Assembly (NCBI GenBank): GCA_942486035.1
Contig: CALNXK010000032.1
Location: 252,501-316,500, forward strand
Source: Porites lobata
Lineage: Eukaryota > Cnidaria > Anthozoa > Scleractinia > Poritidae
DNA length: 64,000 bases
Reading direction: 5' to 3'
Shown: piece by piece, positions 32,380 through 44,305 of the stretch
How the letters are laid out: each line of letters begins with the position of its first letter
How positions within the stretch are numbered: the stretch's first letter is position 1
Program-made: the position numbers and the translations under genes
The notes under the pieces: generated by a model
What the model saw: the letters and a program-made list of their open reading frames with translations, nothing else
What the model was told of the DNA's origin: nothing
The model's database searches: none

Positions 32380-34226
32380 GCGGTTGAGCTCGTGTTTAAA
32401 TTCTAGAATACTTTGTGCCAAGCATCAAAACGCTTCGTGAGTGTTTAGTTTAGGTGATTTTGTCTTAGCCTATTCTGTGCTCAAAGATTGTGCATTCTTA
32501 ATCTGTTTTCGGCCAACACTGAGATATGGGCGTCACGGTTTGACTGACTAAAAGATTACAATTTCAGGACGTTTCAAATGTTCTTTTTTTTTCGCAAACT
32601 CCTGTTACTCCTGCGAGAAGTTACTTCTGTTTAGCCTCAGCTAATGACTTTTAACTGCTTCCCATTCCACTTAGATGTCAAATAGTTAAAATGCGCTTGA
32701 AATTTCTTTAGCCACGTTTTAACAAATCCAGTATGGTATATACATGCTTACATACATATTTACATCCAGAAATCTCAAATGAAGCTGGCTTCGGGCACAG
32801 GCAACTCAAGCTGGTCACTTGCGCGACCTCAATTTGTTTGCTGATATACCTGCACACCACTAAGCGTTCTCTAAACACTGTTGTGACAAAAGATACTTTT
32901 TCAATTTCTTTTTTATACTATATTGTGATTTTGTGTTCTTTAAATGTTCTGGTATAGAATTCCACAAATTTTTCCCTTTACACTGTATTGAATCAGTGAT
33001 AGCCGTAGTTTGTTCTCAGCTGTAAAACTGCTTATGTATATTATTGCTTCGCCGTGTAGCATACGATTGAAGTTGACTATTCAAAATGTAAATATCTCTA
33101 AAATTATACGGCCGGGGGCAAGTTATTATTAAATAGGTCAATCAATGCTAGTGTTTCTCTCCTAGTATTTTTCTTGTAAACGTGCATATGAACGCAAAAG
33201 TTACATCACTTGACCTTCATTGGGAAAACAAAACATACAAGCTAAGAAATCTACTAACAAGCACAAACTGGTGTATAATAAGTGACTTAAAGTTGATAAA
33301 AAGGGCAAATTTAGTTAACCTTCTCCTAGTAACGTGAAAGAGCTTGGAAGAGGTCGAATCATGACTTTTTTAGTGAGGAGTTATATCATGTAGAGTTTAT
33401 ATGGTCGTTACATACAACTTTCCTTAACTATAATCAATGTGTAAGACGGCTTTCGACAAATACCTCGTCTTAAAAGAAAAACATATTGTCTCGAGCCGCC
33501 TGGGACGGAATAGCCATCGCTTAACTGTTTTTCGTTCAGAATTGAAAAGGTGTCGTCCTACTTAGTTGATCATGATTGAATGACGGAAACTTTCGCAACC
33601 TGTTGGCAGTAAAGCGAATGTCAAGCGAAGGTGAGCTTACGACCAACCAAAAAAGGAAAATCGTTGCCGTCATTACTTGCTGTTGATCTCAGCTGAGTTT
33701 TTACTGAACAGGACTGAGGAAATAGAAATAATGTGGGATGGATTTTCGTCGCTTTTCTACAGTTAAGAAAAGGCTTTTTGCTTAGATTGCTACCCATGAT
33801 AAGGAAAACTATTGGTTTCAAAATACACACTATTCACGTGTATATACACGCATATTCTACAAAACGATAAAGGAAAAAATAAATTTCTTTAGAGAACATC
33901 ACTTTATATGAAATCGTAAACAGGCAACCCAAGCTCGCCTAATAGAAAAGGCAAGAAGTAAAAATTTATCGTTCAATAATTATGACTAATTTCCACACTT
34001 TGACCCAGAGTGCAGCCCTCTTCCACGTCCCCATTCCCCCTCCGCCCACTACCTTAGCGTTTCTGGAAGAAATACACGATAGCTACTCGGAAGTGTCTTT
34101 TCGCCGATGAGCCAGAAAACTAATCAGAAGAGAATAAATCATCCAATGTGTTTGGAACTGTTTTGTAAAGGTTTGTGCACAGCAGCCTTTCCACCTTTCG
34201 TGTTATTATTTATTCACTTAATTATT
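32380..34226. other. No feature recognised
   Basis: AT-rich; ORFs at 32733-32957 and 33621-33830 are unsupported. Confidence 0.4.
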
Positions 34227-34228
34227 TA

Positions 34229-34639
34229 CCGTATTTATTCGATTAACCGCCCTGAGCGCTTATTAAAACTTTTGGACCTTGAGAGTGGACGCTTATTCGG
34301 GGTGGGCGCTTATTCCAGGCTGGGCGCTTATTAAATTTTCTCCATTTTCAGCAAGTGAAGTATGTTTATCATGCAACAAGACAATAAATGCTAATAACAA
34401 AACGCGAAGAAGTAACAAAGCAAGGTTTCGGTAAAATACTCTGGAGAAAACTCCGTCCTCGGGAAAGTCTCTTATTAGAATTTATTCACTCAAGTGAGTG
34501 GGGTAGGGGTGAGCGCTTATTTGGGTTTGATTGGGACGAGGAGGGGGTGGGCGCTTATTAACTTTTTCTGCCTTTAGGGTGGGCGCTTATTCGAGGTGGG
34601 CGCTAATTCGAGGTTGGACGCTCATTCGAATAAATACGG
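34229..34639. mobile_element. MITE with TA duplication
   Basis: Ends CCGTATTTATTCGA in inverted orientation, flanked by TA on both sides. The interior repeats GGGCGCTTATT several times. A familiar cnidarian MITE style; superfamily not assigned. No coding capacity. Confidence 0.75.
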
Positions 34640-35285
34640 TATTTATTATTTACTTAGATTCACCAGTTCTTGACAGGGTCACCGCAACAGGGCCTGGCGC
34701 CACTACGAGAGCCTGTACCAGTCTATCCCTTCATGAGAGATAGACCAATACTCCGGGGACTACTTCCCCGAAGTTAATAACAAAAAACGTATAACGGTTA
34801 GATATGTTAACATGTCAAGAAATGTGATTTCAGACAACAAAATAGTTTTAACTATTGTTTACATGATAAACATTTATTCAAAAAAAGAATTGAAAGTATG
34901 CTATTGAGTACTTTTTTTGAGGAAGTAGATTCGTTTATTAACCTATACCAGATCATTTCTAAATTAAAATCCTCAGTAACGAGAGAATGAACTGATACCA
35001 GCTTTTTCCAAAAAAAAACTTTTCCTCTGTAAATCTTTTATGCACTATTTTTTTTTTCTCCCCGTAAAATCTTTCCTCATTTTAATCATGTAAAATTAAT
35101 TATTTCCTACACGTAAATTGACTTGCCCACTAAGATTAGCTCTAGCTACCTGCGGGCCAGTACACTCTTGTAAAACTCAATAAGGGAAATAAAACCTTGT
35201 TTTTGTTGTTGTCATAACTTTCACTGAAATATGCAAAAAGGTTAGTTTCGACCCATTTATACGTACACATGCAACGCACATGCAA
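34640..35285. other. Downstream flank of the endonuclease gene
   Basis: No exon seen. I find no clear AATAAA on the minus strand close after the stop codon. Confidence 0.35.
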
Positions 35286-36407
35286 TTACAATGGTATATA
35301 ACTCTTGGACTTTTTGCATTCTTTTGAATATGGAAACAAATTTATCTTTAAATCAGTCCTTTTTGCCCAATTCTTAAGGTTTTTTTCCAACGTACCTACG
35401 TCTTCTATAACACATGGGGACTTTCCTGGGACATTTTCTCTCCAGAAGGCCGTACTTTTGGTGGCAGCTTGCCAAGTGTTTCTTCGAACCCTAAACTCAA
35501 AGGTGCAGCAGGCAGCTGTCCACATCACTTCAGGTACGTTCACACGAAAGTCTTTGTCCTGGTAATTGCTGAATCCACCACGTCCAAAGTACCTCGTTTG
35601 TTGAGGGCCAAAAACTGTTGAGGGGATCGCACCAACCACAATAAACAACTGAACATTCCGAGCCTCACCGTTCATTGCACAGTTGGTTTTTCCCCAGACA
35701 ATCAGTCTGTGTTCATAAATTTGCCACGGGCCAGAATTAAAATCTCCAAACTGAGGAACAACGTTAGTGTAAACAAAGGTTGCCATTTTCTTCCTCGGGT
35801 TGCCTATGCCGTACTGTGACGCGATCATGTGACCCCTATGAACTGCCACTTTGGTACCACAAGCAGGTCCGTAAGTCGAGCCCATTCCTCTGTACCAGCG
35901 TTTGTCAATAATTTTTCTAGTTTTGCTTCTTTTTTTGTAACAAATCTCCCGGTTCTTCGCCTTTAAGTAGTCACTATTGGATTGTTGAAACTTTCTGTAT
36001 AAAACCCTGCGGCTGAGTCGAAATTGTTTTTTCGGCCGATTGCCGTCCGCCCCATTCAGCTGCCTTCCGTTTATCGCAATGGCTGAGAACAGTGGTATTC
36101 GACTGTTACAGTCATACAGTATGGCCACTGTATTCTCTTCACATAAATAAGCCAAATTTCTTACACTGAAAGCATTCTCCACATATCCATACATTTCAAG
36201 CCCCTTGGGTAAGTGGTCCTCAATGTTTAACCCAATTTTTTTTTGTCCATTAGTGTCACAGGCCCCAAGAAAATTGCACTCACAGCCTGCTAAAACTGCT
36301 GTGGTACCTAATGTACTGCACGTCATTTGTCCCACCACATTGGGAAGCATATAGTGCGTAACTGACACTATAGTAATTAAAGTCCAAAGAGCCATAGCCA
36401 TACGCAC
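35286..36407 (-). CDS. Secreted DNA/RNA non-specific endonuclease (EndoG/ENDOD1-like)
   Basis: Intact single-exon gene of 373 residues. Residues 5-26 form a hydrophobic signal peptide ending near VVGQ, so the protein is predicted to be secreted. Cysteines at 30, 42, 44 and 50 suggest a disulfide-bonded N-terminal module. The nuclease domain runs from about 104 (IPLFSAIAINGRQL) to 315. The motif usually written DRGH appears as HRGHMIAS at 190-197, with H193 as the catalytic histidine. The metal-binding asparagine region is TNVVPQFGDFNSGPW (214-228) and E232 matches the conserved glutamate. The DRGH aspartate is replaced by histidine. The family cleaves DNA and RNA without sequence preference using a divalent metal. 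A secreted form could serve in digestion, defence or clearance of extracellular DNA; which one is not shown. A minus-strand TATAAA lies at 36436-36441, 30 bp before the first ATG; ATGs at codons 1, 3 and 5 all fit the signal peptide. A dead copy is at 24335-24483. Confidence 0.85.
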   Translation of the reverse strand: MRMAMALWTLITIVSVTHYMLPNVVGQMTCSTLGTTAVLAGCECNFLGACDTNGQKKIGLNIEDHLPKGLEMYGYVENAFSVRNLAYLCEENTVAILYDCNSRIPLFSAIAINGRQLNGADGNRPKKQFRLSRRVLYRKFQQSNSDYLKAKNREICYKKRSKTRKIIDKRWYRGMGSTYGPACGTKVAVHRGHMIASQYGIGNPRKKMATFVYTNVVPQFGDFNSGPWQIYEHRLIVWGKTNCAMNGEARNVQLFIVVGAIPSTVFGPQQTRYFGRGGFSNYQDKDFRVNVPEVMWTAACCTFEFRVRRNTWQAATKSTAFWRENVPGKSPCVIEDVGTLEKNLKNWAKRTDLKINLFPYSKECKKSKSYIPL

Positions 36408-37720
36408 AACTGACCGAGAAACTGTAAAATCTTGAATTTATAAGCTACGAAACTAGGCAGCAGCTACCAAACATAGGCAACTTCTTATTTGAATAGTGAG
36501 AATTACCAAAAATGGTTTTACTAGTTTTCTTACTCTATAAGCCCGGAAGTTAAGTTCCCACAAGATATAAAAAATAGCAACGCAGTAATTATGCTAAACT
36601 TATGCGGAAATAGTAAATAGCGAAAGTGCATGCAAAACAACAAAGCTATCATTGAATTCGTAAATGTGGAAAAACTCCCACGAACGCCCGAGATCATTGT
36701 TGAGAAAGTCAAGAACAAATTTAGATTGTTTCAGTTATTTTACAGACTCATAGGTTAATCCTAAATGAATTGTCTTCAGATACACCTAGCGTTACCACAA
36801 GGGAAAAGGTAATAACACAAATGCTTAATGTGTTTGACAAACCCAAGTTGCGCCCTATTTCATTTTCGCTGCACGATTAAGCTAAAAATAATAAATAGGT
36901 AGTTGTAACGTTGACTGTTATACCCTATTAAGTACCGCCTCAAAAATAACCCCTTAAAATCTGTTGAAACGTGCCAATCGTCCCTTGGAGATTCATCCTT
37001 CATTTCCTTCTAAGGATCTAACATACTTATCTGAGTTAATGGTAGTACCTGGCACCAGGCCCGTAGCCGGGATTTTTGTTGAAGATGCAAATATCTGAGA
37101 CGCCAAAGGCCCGATTGACTAGAGGGATTCGGAGAATGATTTCCCTCTCCCTATCTATTCCCTCATACCTGCTTTAAAAAAAATTGAAATGTAAGCTCAA
37201 TTAGTTTGTATCGACATTTAACGTCTTTCAAGGAACCAACCCTACCGAACAAAAAATCAAAAACTCGTAAACTAAGATTCTTCCAAAATTCTCATTTAGC
37301 CATCCGGCTTTTGTGTTTCTGAACAGCGGCCAGTCACTTGGCAAATAGTGAACAACTTTTTTGACTCCCGACAATACCCGAGACTTTCGAATCACATTTG
37401 AAACACACCAGCATACATGTATTGCAGTTTAAAACCAAAAGGAGAGTCCCTAGGAGTAACCTTTCAAACGGCTTAGATTCTCCTTTCCTTGTACAAATAA
37501 GGATTATTCTACAAGTTACGCCTTTTAAAGGTAAGGTAGCTCGAGAACATTTCTCCTACCAGCTAAAAGGAGAATGACCCTTTTAAGTCATAGTTGAGTG
37601 CTGTTCACGGCTCTTTATCAACAAAAGCCCTTGAAATATCAAAATACGTACTATGAATTCCACTTTGGTGGATATGATCAATTAGTGAAGGGTCTTGTCC
37701 ATTAATATTTACTAAGCCTG
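36408..37720. repeat. 5' flank shared with 24483-27330
   Basis: Promoter-side DNA of the nuclease gene, collinear with the flank of its dead copy. This copy lacks the LINE, MITE and palindrome insertions. CCCGTAGCCGGGATTTTTGT near 37064 looks like a widespread repeat piece. Confidence 0.65.
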
Positions 37721-39700
37721 AGGAAAATAACCTTTTTGGCATAATTAGGCAGGTGACAATCAGAGGAAGTGATGCGCATTTATCAGTAAATAGTATACGC
37801 GTAAAAGATAGATTTTCTTGTATTTTAATAAGTTATTGCTCTGCACTTTGGAAAAACACCGAGTTCTTGCCAACCATTTTGATTCTGTCTTCGAGATCAC
37901 TGCGAAAGCTACTGTTGACGAATTTGAACTGAACTGAACTCTATTTATTCCAGGTCTGAGGCTTGTTTCTTGGGTAACAACACTCCAATTTCTCTAAGAT
38001 TACACCGGATTTTGCAGATTCCTTAGATTCACAAGGTTCGCACTCACAACGTTTGCTAACAAGAACACAACACGTTTTCCGATCCCTCCCAGCAGGCCTA
38101 AAGCGTTACGTCATCGCGCACAGCTATACCGAGTCATGGAAAACGTAAGACTGTCCACACTTCAAACGCAACTGTACTTTTTGAGTAAAATATAGATTGC
38201 AAAGATATTCACTTCAAGGGGACAAAGTTCCAAAAACAATTTCCAGGGAATTCATTGTCTATTTGGGCAAATTTGTTGAAATATATTTTTTGTTTTATAA
38301 TTTTCTTTACTTGTTCATCGCTTTCTCGTCAGAATCAGCATGCTTTAATATATTTTGCAAACAATTCATAGTATCTAAATGACTCACTTGCTGTTATTAT
38401 AGGGCATAGGACGGTAACAATAATAATGAATTCCACAATTTTGTGAGTGCTGAGAAAGTCTGAAAAAGTCAATTATAGGGCTTCTTGGCGCTCACAGACT
38501 TGAATCCGCGAACTCGTTCTTTGACATTCCTTGTGTTCATTGGGTTGATGTTTAAAGTTGAAGTAGGTATTTCGGGAAGTATTCATCAGGTAGCCAAACG
38601 GTTTTAATGATGGGTCAAGGGGAGTTCAATGTTCTTTTTATGTCTCGCAGCGATGTCATTTCATTGCTGTGGATCGCGAACACAATCGACGACACCTTGT
38701 CACAAGGAGATAATTTATGTTTCAAAGAGCCATCCGACAATCAACTACAGAACCATTGTCAGTGGATATCCTTCCTAACGCAGTTCACTGTTTTTTAATC
38801 GGTGGTTTTACTTGCTTCAAAAGGTGAATGTAGCTACGAGGCGAATAAATTGAATTATAATTTGCCCGAGGAGGGGAATAAACCAGCGAGTCGAACAGAC
38901 TAAATTCTGCCCAACGAGACGCCGAATGAAACAGTCAAGCGAATTGCCTAAAAGATCAAAAGAATACAACAGAAAACTACACAATTTGTCATTCACTCTC
39001 CCGTGGATGTCTTAAACCTTTTCTTTGCCCATAACAGTTTTGTATTTGACTTTTGTCACAAGAACCCAACGTGATTTTATATTATATTCTATTATACAAT
39101 CTTAATCATCATTTAGACCAGCTTACAGGGATTATATTAGAAATTAAAAGTACAGTGTACCGCTAACGTTTTTATTGAGGCATATTGTATGCTCCATTGT
39201 AATTCTAAATGGTCGTTGTCGTCGTTGTCTGCATTATGTTCTGTGTTTTTGTTTGTCTGAAACATGCATCAAAATAGACAAAAGCAAGCTTGGGGCAGCA
39301 CTTCACTTCCAATGTGGAACCTCTAGTTATAATTATTAATATTTTGGGATCTCCAAACATGTTTGTCAGAGGGTGAGGAACAAAGACTCATTAGCTGACT
39401 TCTATTTGAACAATTTAATAGCGGATATTTGTCTTCGCTCTTTTAAATTTCATTTTCTTTAACGGTTTCTGAATACGGTTGACCTAATTTTAGTGATTAA
39501 CAGTGTTGAGAATATTATAGTCAGGGTTGTTAACTTGCGCCTATGATGAAACGCATTTAAACTGTACCTGTTTTACGCATAAAAAGAAATCGTTTTTAAA
39601 CATTTTAAAAATTTCTTAATATATTATCGGAGTAGACTTTACTAAAAACGTTTTAATAACTAAAGGATAGTCTTTTGTTGAGGTGTAGATTATAAGAGTG
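37721..39700. other. No feature recognised
   Basis: ORFs at 38197-38382 and 38607-38798 have no domain or splice support. No inverted ends noticed. Confidence 0.4.
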
Positions 39701-39706
39701 ATTTAC

Positions 39707-39707
<1 letters not shown>

Positions 39708-39768
<61 letters not shown>
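39708..39768. repeat. (TTA)n microsatellite
   Basis: About 20 uninterrupted copies of TTA. A shorter run of the same unit is at 40874-40910. Confidence 0.95.
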
Positions 39769-39844
39769 CTACAATTTAACTCCACCACAACAAAAAAATA
39801 GTCACCTGACTGATGACGTCATTACCCTAGATGTGACATGGGAA

Positions 39845-40575
39845 GGAGGTAGATTTAGTCACTAGTACAAAGCTACTAGGCCTTACAATAGCGAGCGATC
39901 TAACATGGAACGACCATGTAACTGAGATAACCAAAAAGGCTAGCAAGAGACTCTATTTCCTAACTCAGTTAAAGAGAGCGGGAGTTCCGAAACAGGATCT
40001 AGCACTGTTCTACGTATCGTGCGTGAGATCTGTTGTTGATTATGCAGCACCTGTCTTTTTCAACGGTCTCCCCCAGTACTTAAAGAAAGAGCTGGAACGG
40101 CTCGAGAAAAGAGCAATATCAATAATAACCTCAAGAAAGTGCAACTCGGCAACAGAGGTGGGGTTAACACCCATTTTGGAGCATTATTACGTACTATGTA
40201 GCAGGCTTTTTGATAACATTGTCAGTGATCCAAACCATAAATTGAAGGCGCTCCTTCCACCAGACTATGACAACTCAGGCTATAACCTAAGACGACAGCG
40301 CCTTTTTAATATGCCAAAGCTTTGCACGAACAGAACAAGTAATACTTTTATATATGCGATGTCGAAATAGTCCGGGCTGTACTTTTATCCCACTTATATT
40401 CATGTTTTATATTTTAACATATTTCAATAAAAATTTAATTTAAAAATTAGTTTTCGACTTATTGTCTAGGATTCATTTGTAATTTTCAAGTATTGTAAAG
40501 TTGTTGTAAATAATTGCGTAATTCAGCCTTTGGCTGCGATGCAGTTTTAATAAACTATCTATCTCCATCTATCTA
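39845..40575 (+). pseudogene. 5'-truncated LINE with CTAT tail
   Basis: Plus-strand frame from about 39870 reads TKLLGLTIASDLTWNDHVTE, then SKRLYFLTQLKRAG and SVVDYAAPVFFNGLPQYLK, and ends YNLRRQRLFNMPKLCTNRT before a stop at 40368. This is the thumb and C-terminal part of a non-LTR reverse transcriptase. The 3' UTR ends in TTTTAATAAACTATCTAT followed by CTAT repeats, the short tandem tail typical of CR1/L2-type LINEs. The polymerase core is missing. Confidence 0.82.
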
Positions 40576-40589
40576 TCTATCTATGTTAT

Positions 40590-41580
40590 GACAAATGTTA
40601 TCTTGTTGATTTGCGAGCCTTGCATTCAGTTTTGTTTCACTTTACCCATCAAGTGACGTCTGGCTAAAGCATCTCTCTAATTAGAGATCCGGCAAGAGGA
40701 ACCAGTCAGTTTTATTTACACGTTGCGTGAACCTTTGCATTCAAACGGTTTTTCCTGTTATCTTGTTGTTGTCTGACATTCTTCTAGGTATAAAATTGTC
40801 AAAGTTATAAAGCTTTTTTAAAAAATATTGCCTCAAAGGATTCTGGGAGATTTTTATGTTAATTATAATTTGCTTTATTATTATTATTATTATTATTACT
40901 ATTATTATTACAAGTGATACTGGTAAAAGCAAATTATAATTCTATTTTACACTATATAAATTTTCGAGTTTAAACCTTAAAATAATTTGATAAAAAAGGA
41001 TTAGATTTTTCGCCTTCCTTCAGTGCCGCATATTTATACGACGAAGTCACGGTTCGAGCGAGGGTGATTCCATTTGCTTTTATTGAATTGGATGGATGAA
41101 TACTGATCGCTTTTTTTGATATACAAATCATGTTCAGTGCCATACAAATCATGTCAAAGGGAAAGTAAAATCAACTATTACAGCTGATTCTTAAGTCGCG
41201 GCACAAGCCGATTGATAAATGGATTTCCAAAAAGAGAGATACGAATTACTTTTACCGAAAAACTTATGTCATGTTAGGCCCCTTTCAAACGTGGAATTTC
41301 TTATGAGTGTCGAACCCCTATTTTAGTCGATGAAAGTAATTAAGTACGGCAGTTGATTCAGACGTCGGATGTGATGGTGCCTATATTAACTCCGTTTTTT
41401 GTAAATATTCCCAGTATCCAGAAAGGTAAAGGTTTCTATAATTAATGCACTATATTCTGCACATGTGAAATGTACGTAGTGTTCATATTTTAAAATTCTG
41501 TACTCTCTTCTACACTTAAAAAATTCATCGACATCAATTCACGTAAAATTTCGATGATCTACACTCAATCTACACACTCG
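40590..41580. other. No gene recognised
   Basis: Contains the TTA run at 40874-40910 and a 13-bp direct repeat ATACAAATCATGT near 41120 and 41142. Nothing else stands out. Confidence 0.4.
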
Positions 41581-41589
41581 ATCAAGTCC

Positions 41590-42155
41590 ACAACTCCGAA
41601 CGACAACACAGTTCCCAGACTCTCGTGCAAAGTTCAGTTTTCAGATCACGTGACGAGTTTCTCCGCCATAATGACGCAATAATTTTCTCACAGGGGGACC
41701 GGAAACAAGTGCAGGACGCGCGATTTGACAGTCTCGCGCTTGCCTTAGCTGGAGAAGCTCTGTGCGTAGCACGCAAGGGGCAACTGGAATTACTGTTAGG
41801 GAGCGCATGGCAGCGAGTAGGTGGGGTAGAGTTTCAGTGGCCAAGTTGGGATTGGCCTTGAGCAAGCTGTCCCCAATTTCAGGTCCGGTGCACTGCAATA
41901 GCTGGTAGGGTGCCGAGGCGTCGCCGATCCCTGAGCCTGTCCGGCCCCCAGCGCCTCGTGCAGACATTCCACTCCTCTATTGTTACCGCAATGTCGATCT
42001 TGGGCCGCTGGAGTTTTGGGACTCGGGTTATTGTGAGTGCTGGGTTGGCACCTGTGTTGAGAGGCGCCGAAGGTCGGTGGGCCAGGCTCGTTATAAGGGC
42101 GATGGCCAATGCCTCGGGGACGTCGTTTGTTTTAAAAGTGCAGTTGGGCACGGAG
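41590..42155 (-). pseudogene. Gypsy-type LTR retrotransposon gag fragment
   Basis: Minus strand, two overlapping frames. One reads NCTFKTNDVPEALAIALITS, PKLQRPKIDIAVTIEEWNV and then, in another frame, APYQLLQCTGPEIGDSLLKA and a stretch LRTELLQLRQARD. This layout (PKLxRP, EEW-x-F/C-x-RRW, LxQCxGxELxxxL, LLxLRQxxDE) is that of gag-like proteins of animal Gypsy elements. At least one frameshift; pol and LTRs are absent. The stretch is clearly richer in G and C than its surroundings, so ORFs are open on both strands; the plus-strand ones are shadows. Confidence 0.65.
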
Positions 42156-42506
42156 CACTCGATGACTACAATGACTAAGGAGTCAACTGTTTTATGAAGC
42201 GAACTCCTCGACTGTCTACTTGCTTTAATTACAACGATGAAACAGTTCTACAAAATATAATACAGTAAAGGTATACTAAATAACAAGAACAATAAGCTAA
42301 GATGTGACAGAAGCTAATAAACTTACGATAATAAGTATAGTCCGTCCTAAATCGGTTCATACGAAACGAGTACGAAGCATAACTCAACATGGCCGACACT
42401 TAACTGGCCATCGGCATTCGGCCAGCAGTGGCCCCTTCATTATCAATAGATGTCTCTTTAATTTTTGCTTATATTTTCAATTTACCTTTTAATATGGTAT
42501 TTACAG

Positions 42507-42682
42507 GTTAACGCACTCAGCGAATGAATTATCGGGATTTACCTGCACGAGTTCACTAACGATGAACGAGAAATTTCAATACCACTCGAGGCTTTGCCGA
42601 GTGTGTATTGAAAATTTCGAGTTCATGGTTAGTGAACGGGTACAGGTAAATCCCGATTTTTACGAGCAATGAGTGCGTTAAC
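42507..42682. repeat. Palindromic element, GTTAACGCACTC ends
   Basis: Starts GTTAACGCACTC and ends with its inverse GAGTGCGTTAAC. Inner arms ATCGGGATTTACCTG and AACTCGAAATTT also pair, around a CACTCGG-GCCGAGTG core. About 85-bp arms with mismatches and small indels. Confidence 0.72.
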
Positions 42683-42813
42683 ATTTTTATTATTGAAATT
42701 GAATGCACTGCACAAAGCTGGTAAAACTGTTGACAACACGCGGCAAAAATACCTCAACTAGCTTGAATGAAAAATTTAAAATTCGCCGCCTCACCTTTCA
42801 AAACAGATATTCC

Positions 42814-43023
42814 TCAAGCAGTTGCTTTCTTGGTGTTTTTACGAATTGCATGATCAATAAGAGAATCAATGTCTGCATCTGACAAATCGTCAAACTTTGA
42901 GTCAGCCGAGGCCACGGTGTAATGACAGTGGTGTGTTGAATTTGCACCACAATAAATCCACAATAATGACTTCAATGTGGTTGTTTTGTCACAACCCAGT
43001 ATCACGTGGTACAAATCAGCCAA
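42814..43023 (-). pseudogene. Transposon protein fragment with KNTKKATA motif
   Basis: The translation ends SKFDDLSDADIDSLIDHA followed by KNTKKATA. This resembles the N-terminal segment of cnidarian DUF3504 / Crypton-derived recombinase proteins (acidic D-x-D-x-L, then a KNTKKAT helix). The upstream half of the ORF is not recognised. The downstream recombinase domain is not present in this window. Confidence 0.4.
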
Positions 43024-43088
43024 TCAGAAAATCGGAATTCGTACAGTGTATAAAAGTTGAATAAATGACAATTATTCATCGAAGTTGA

Positions 43089-43312
43089 GTGGTGAATTTA
43101 CCGAGGCCGCGAAGCGGCGAGGTAAATTACCACCACTTGCCACCGACACTGAGGTGAAAAATTAACAGTTAATGAATGAGACTGAGTATCTTATGAAGAA
43201 TTATGGAGATCGAGGAGGGTGTTATCCGTCGAGGCCGTAGGCCGAGGCGGATAACACCCTCTGAGATCTCCATAATTCTTCATAAGATACCCAGTCTCAT
43301 TCATTAACTGTT
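43089..43312. repeat. Two adjacent palindromes
   Basis: 43089-43133 pairs GTGGTGAATTTACC with its inverse around a GAGGCCGCGAAGCGGC core. 43164-43312 is a near-perfect 149-bp palindrome with ends AACAGTTAATGAATGAG, inner arms GGAGGGTGTTATCCG and the centre GAGGCCGTAGGCC. Both are foldback MITE remnants. Confidence 0.78.
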
Positions 43313-43314
43313 TT

Positions 43315-43761
43315 ATTATTCATTCAAAATAATTCCAAGTTTAAAAACATAGCCAAAACATGCTTACCTCCATCGATCCATCGATGTTCAGTTCATCTTC
43401 GATAGTGTACGTTTGGGTTTGTCCAGCTCCCCAAAATATTCTCCAAATAGCAGATGTCGCCCTTCGAGTTGCCTTCTTGCTGTTCTTGCCGTGTGTTTAG
43501 CTATTTTTTCGCCTAGTTCTTACTCTTGAAACGAGTGAAATGTCCGCCATTTTTTTAAGTTCACAACCAAAACCACTCAACCTCGTCCCCAGGTCTTCTG
43601 GGTTAACGGTGCCTTAACCTGCGAAAACGCTGCATTTTTGACGTCATTTCCTCGTTAAAGTCAAAATTCTTCCAAATTTGGTCATCAGTAACTGGTTATG
43701 GTTAATTAAACGTGTGCTTTTAGCCAATCAGAATTGGGGAAATATTTTGAATGAATAATAA
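43315..43761. mobile_element. Inverted-repeat element with TTATTATTCATTCAAAAT ends
   Basis: Ends TTATTATTCATTCAAAATA at about 43315 and the inverse ending 43761. Inside, the minus strand can be read from ATGGCGGACATTTC near 43548 down to a donor-like ATGGAG|GTAAGC near 43370, with a stop in between, and includes KNSKKATRRATSAIW, reminiscent of the KNTKKAT motif at 42820. A deleted transposon with an N-terminal exon is likely. Confidence 0.5.
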
Positions 43762-43769
43762 TTGATTTT

Positions 43770-44305
43770 TAATTCATTTACCGTTGCCAACGATTACAAT
43801 TTTGGCGTTCAATGACCGAACGGCTGCGGTCGTAGCTTTTTCTTGCCGACAAATAGAACTTTTGAAGGCATTTGTTTAGCTCTTGCAGGGACATTTTTCA
43901 AAAATGAGTTGTTAATTCTTTTTCTGTTGAAAACCATTCTGTAAAAAGGATTATTGAATTTAGTTTTAAGCTTATTTATGAACAAGTCAACTAAATAAAG
44001 TAACGCAAGACTTAATAAGCTAAATTTGCATTTGTAAACAAAAAACTTTTTAACCGGTTTTATCGATAAATTCAAACCTTCTTTGTGTATTTCAGGAAAA
44101 ACTTCCTTGATTAGTTGTGAAATTTCTTTGTTTGTTACGGCAGCAAACCGGGAAGGCATTTTTCTCACAAGTTACGCGAGTTCGGCGTCACTCGCTCGGA
44201 GAAACTAGAGGTGAATCAGTGAATAGTGCAGGATATTCACTGATTGAGTAGCCAATCAGAGCGCGCGAAACTGAACACTATTCACTGTTTTAGTATATAC
44301 TAATA
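43770..44305 (-). repeat. Interspersed transposon-derived repeat, copy 2
   Basis: Inverted copy of 7567-8135. Here the minus-strand ORF 43809-44168 stays open: MPSRFAAVTNKEISQLIKEV, FPEIHKEG and then a lysine-rich stretch that corresponds to the intron-like part of copy 1. The first 28 codons are the conserved part and end where copy 1 has a donor-like AG|GTAAGG, so the rest is probably not protein. The CCAATCAGAGCGCGCG block next to the hairpin is shared by both. Confidence 0.6.

Noticed and set aside
35305..35565. Plus-strand ORF inside the nuclease gene
   Set aside because: Antisense shadow of the intact nuclease coding sequence.
41910..42197. Plus-strand ORFs in the GC-rich island
   Set aside because: The minus strand matches a gag-like pattern; the plus frames stay open because of base composition.
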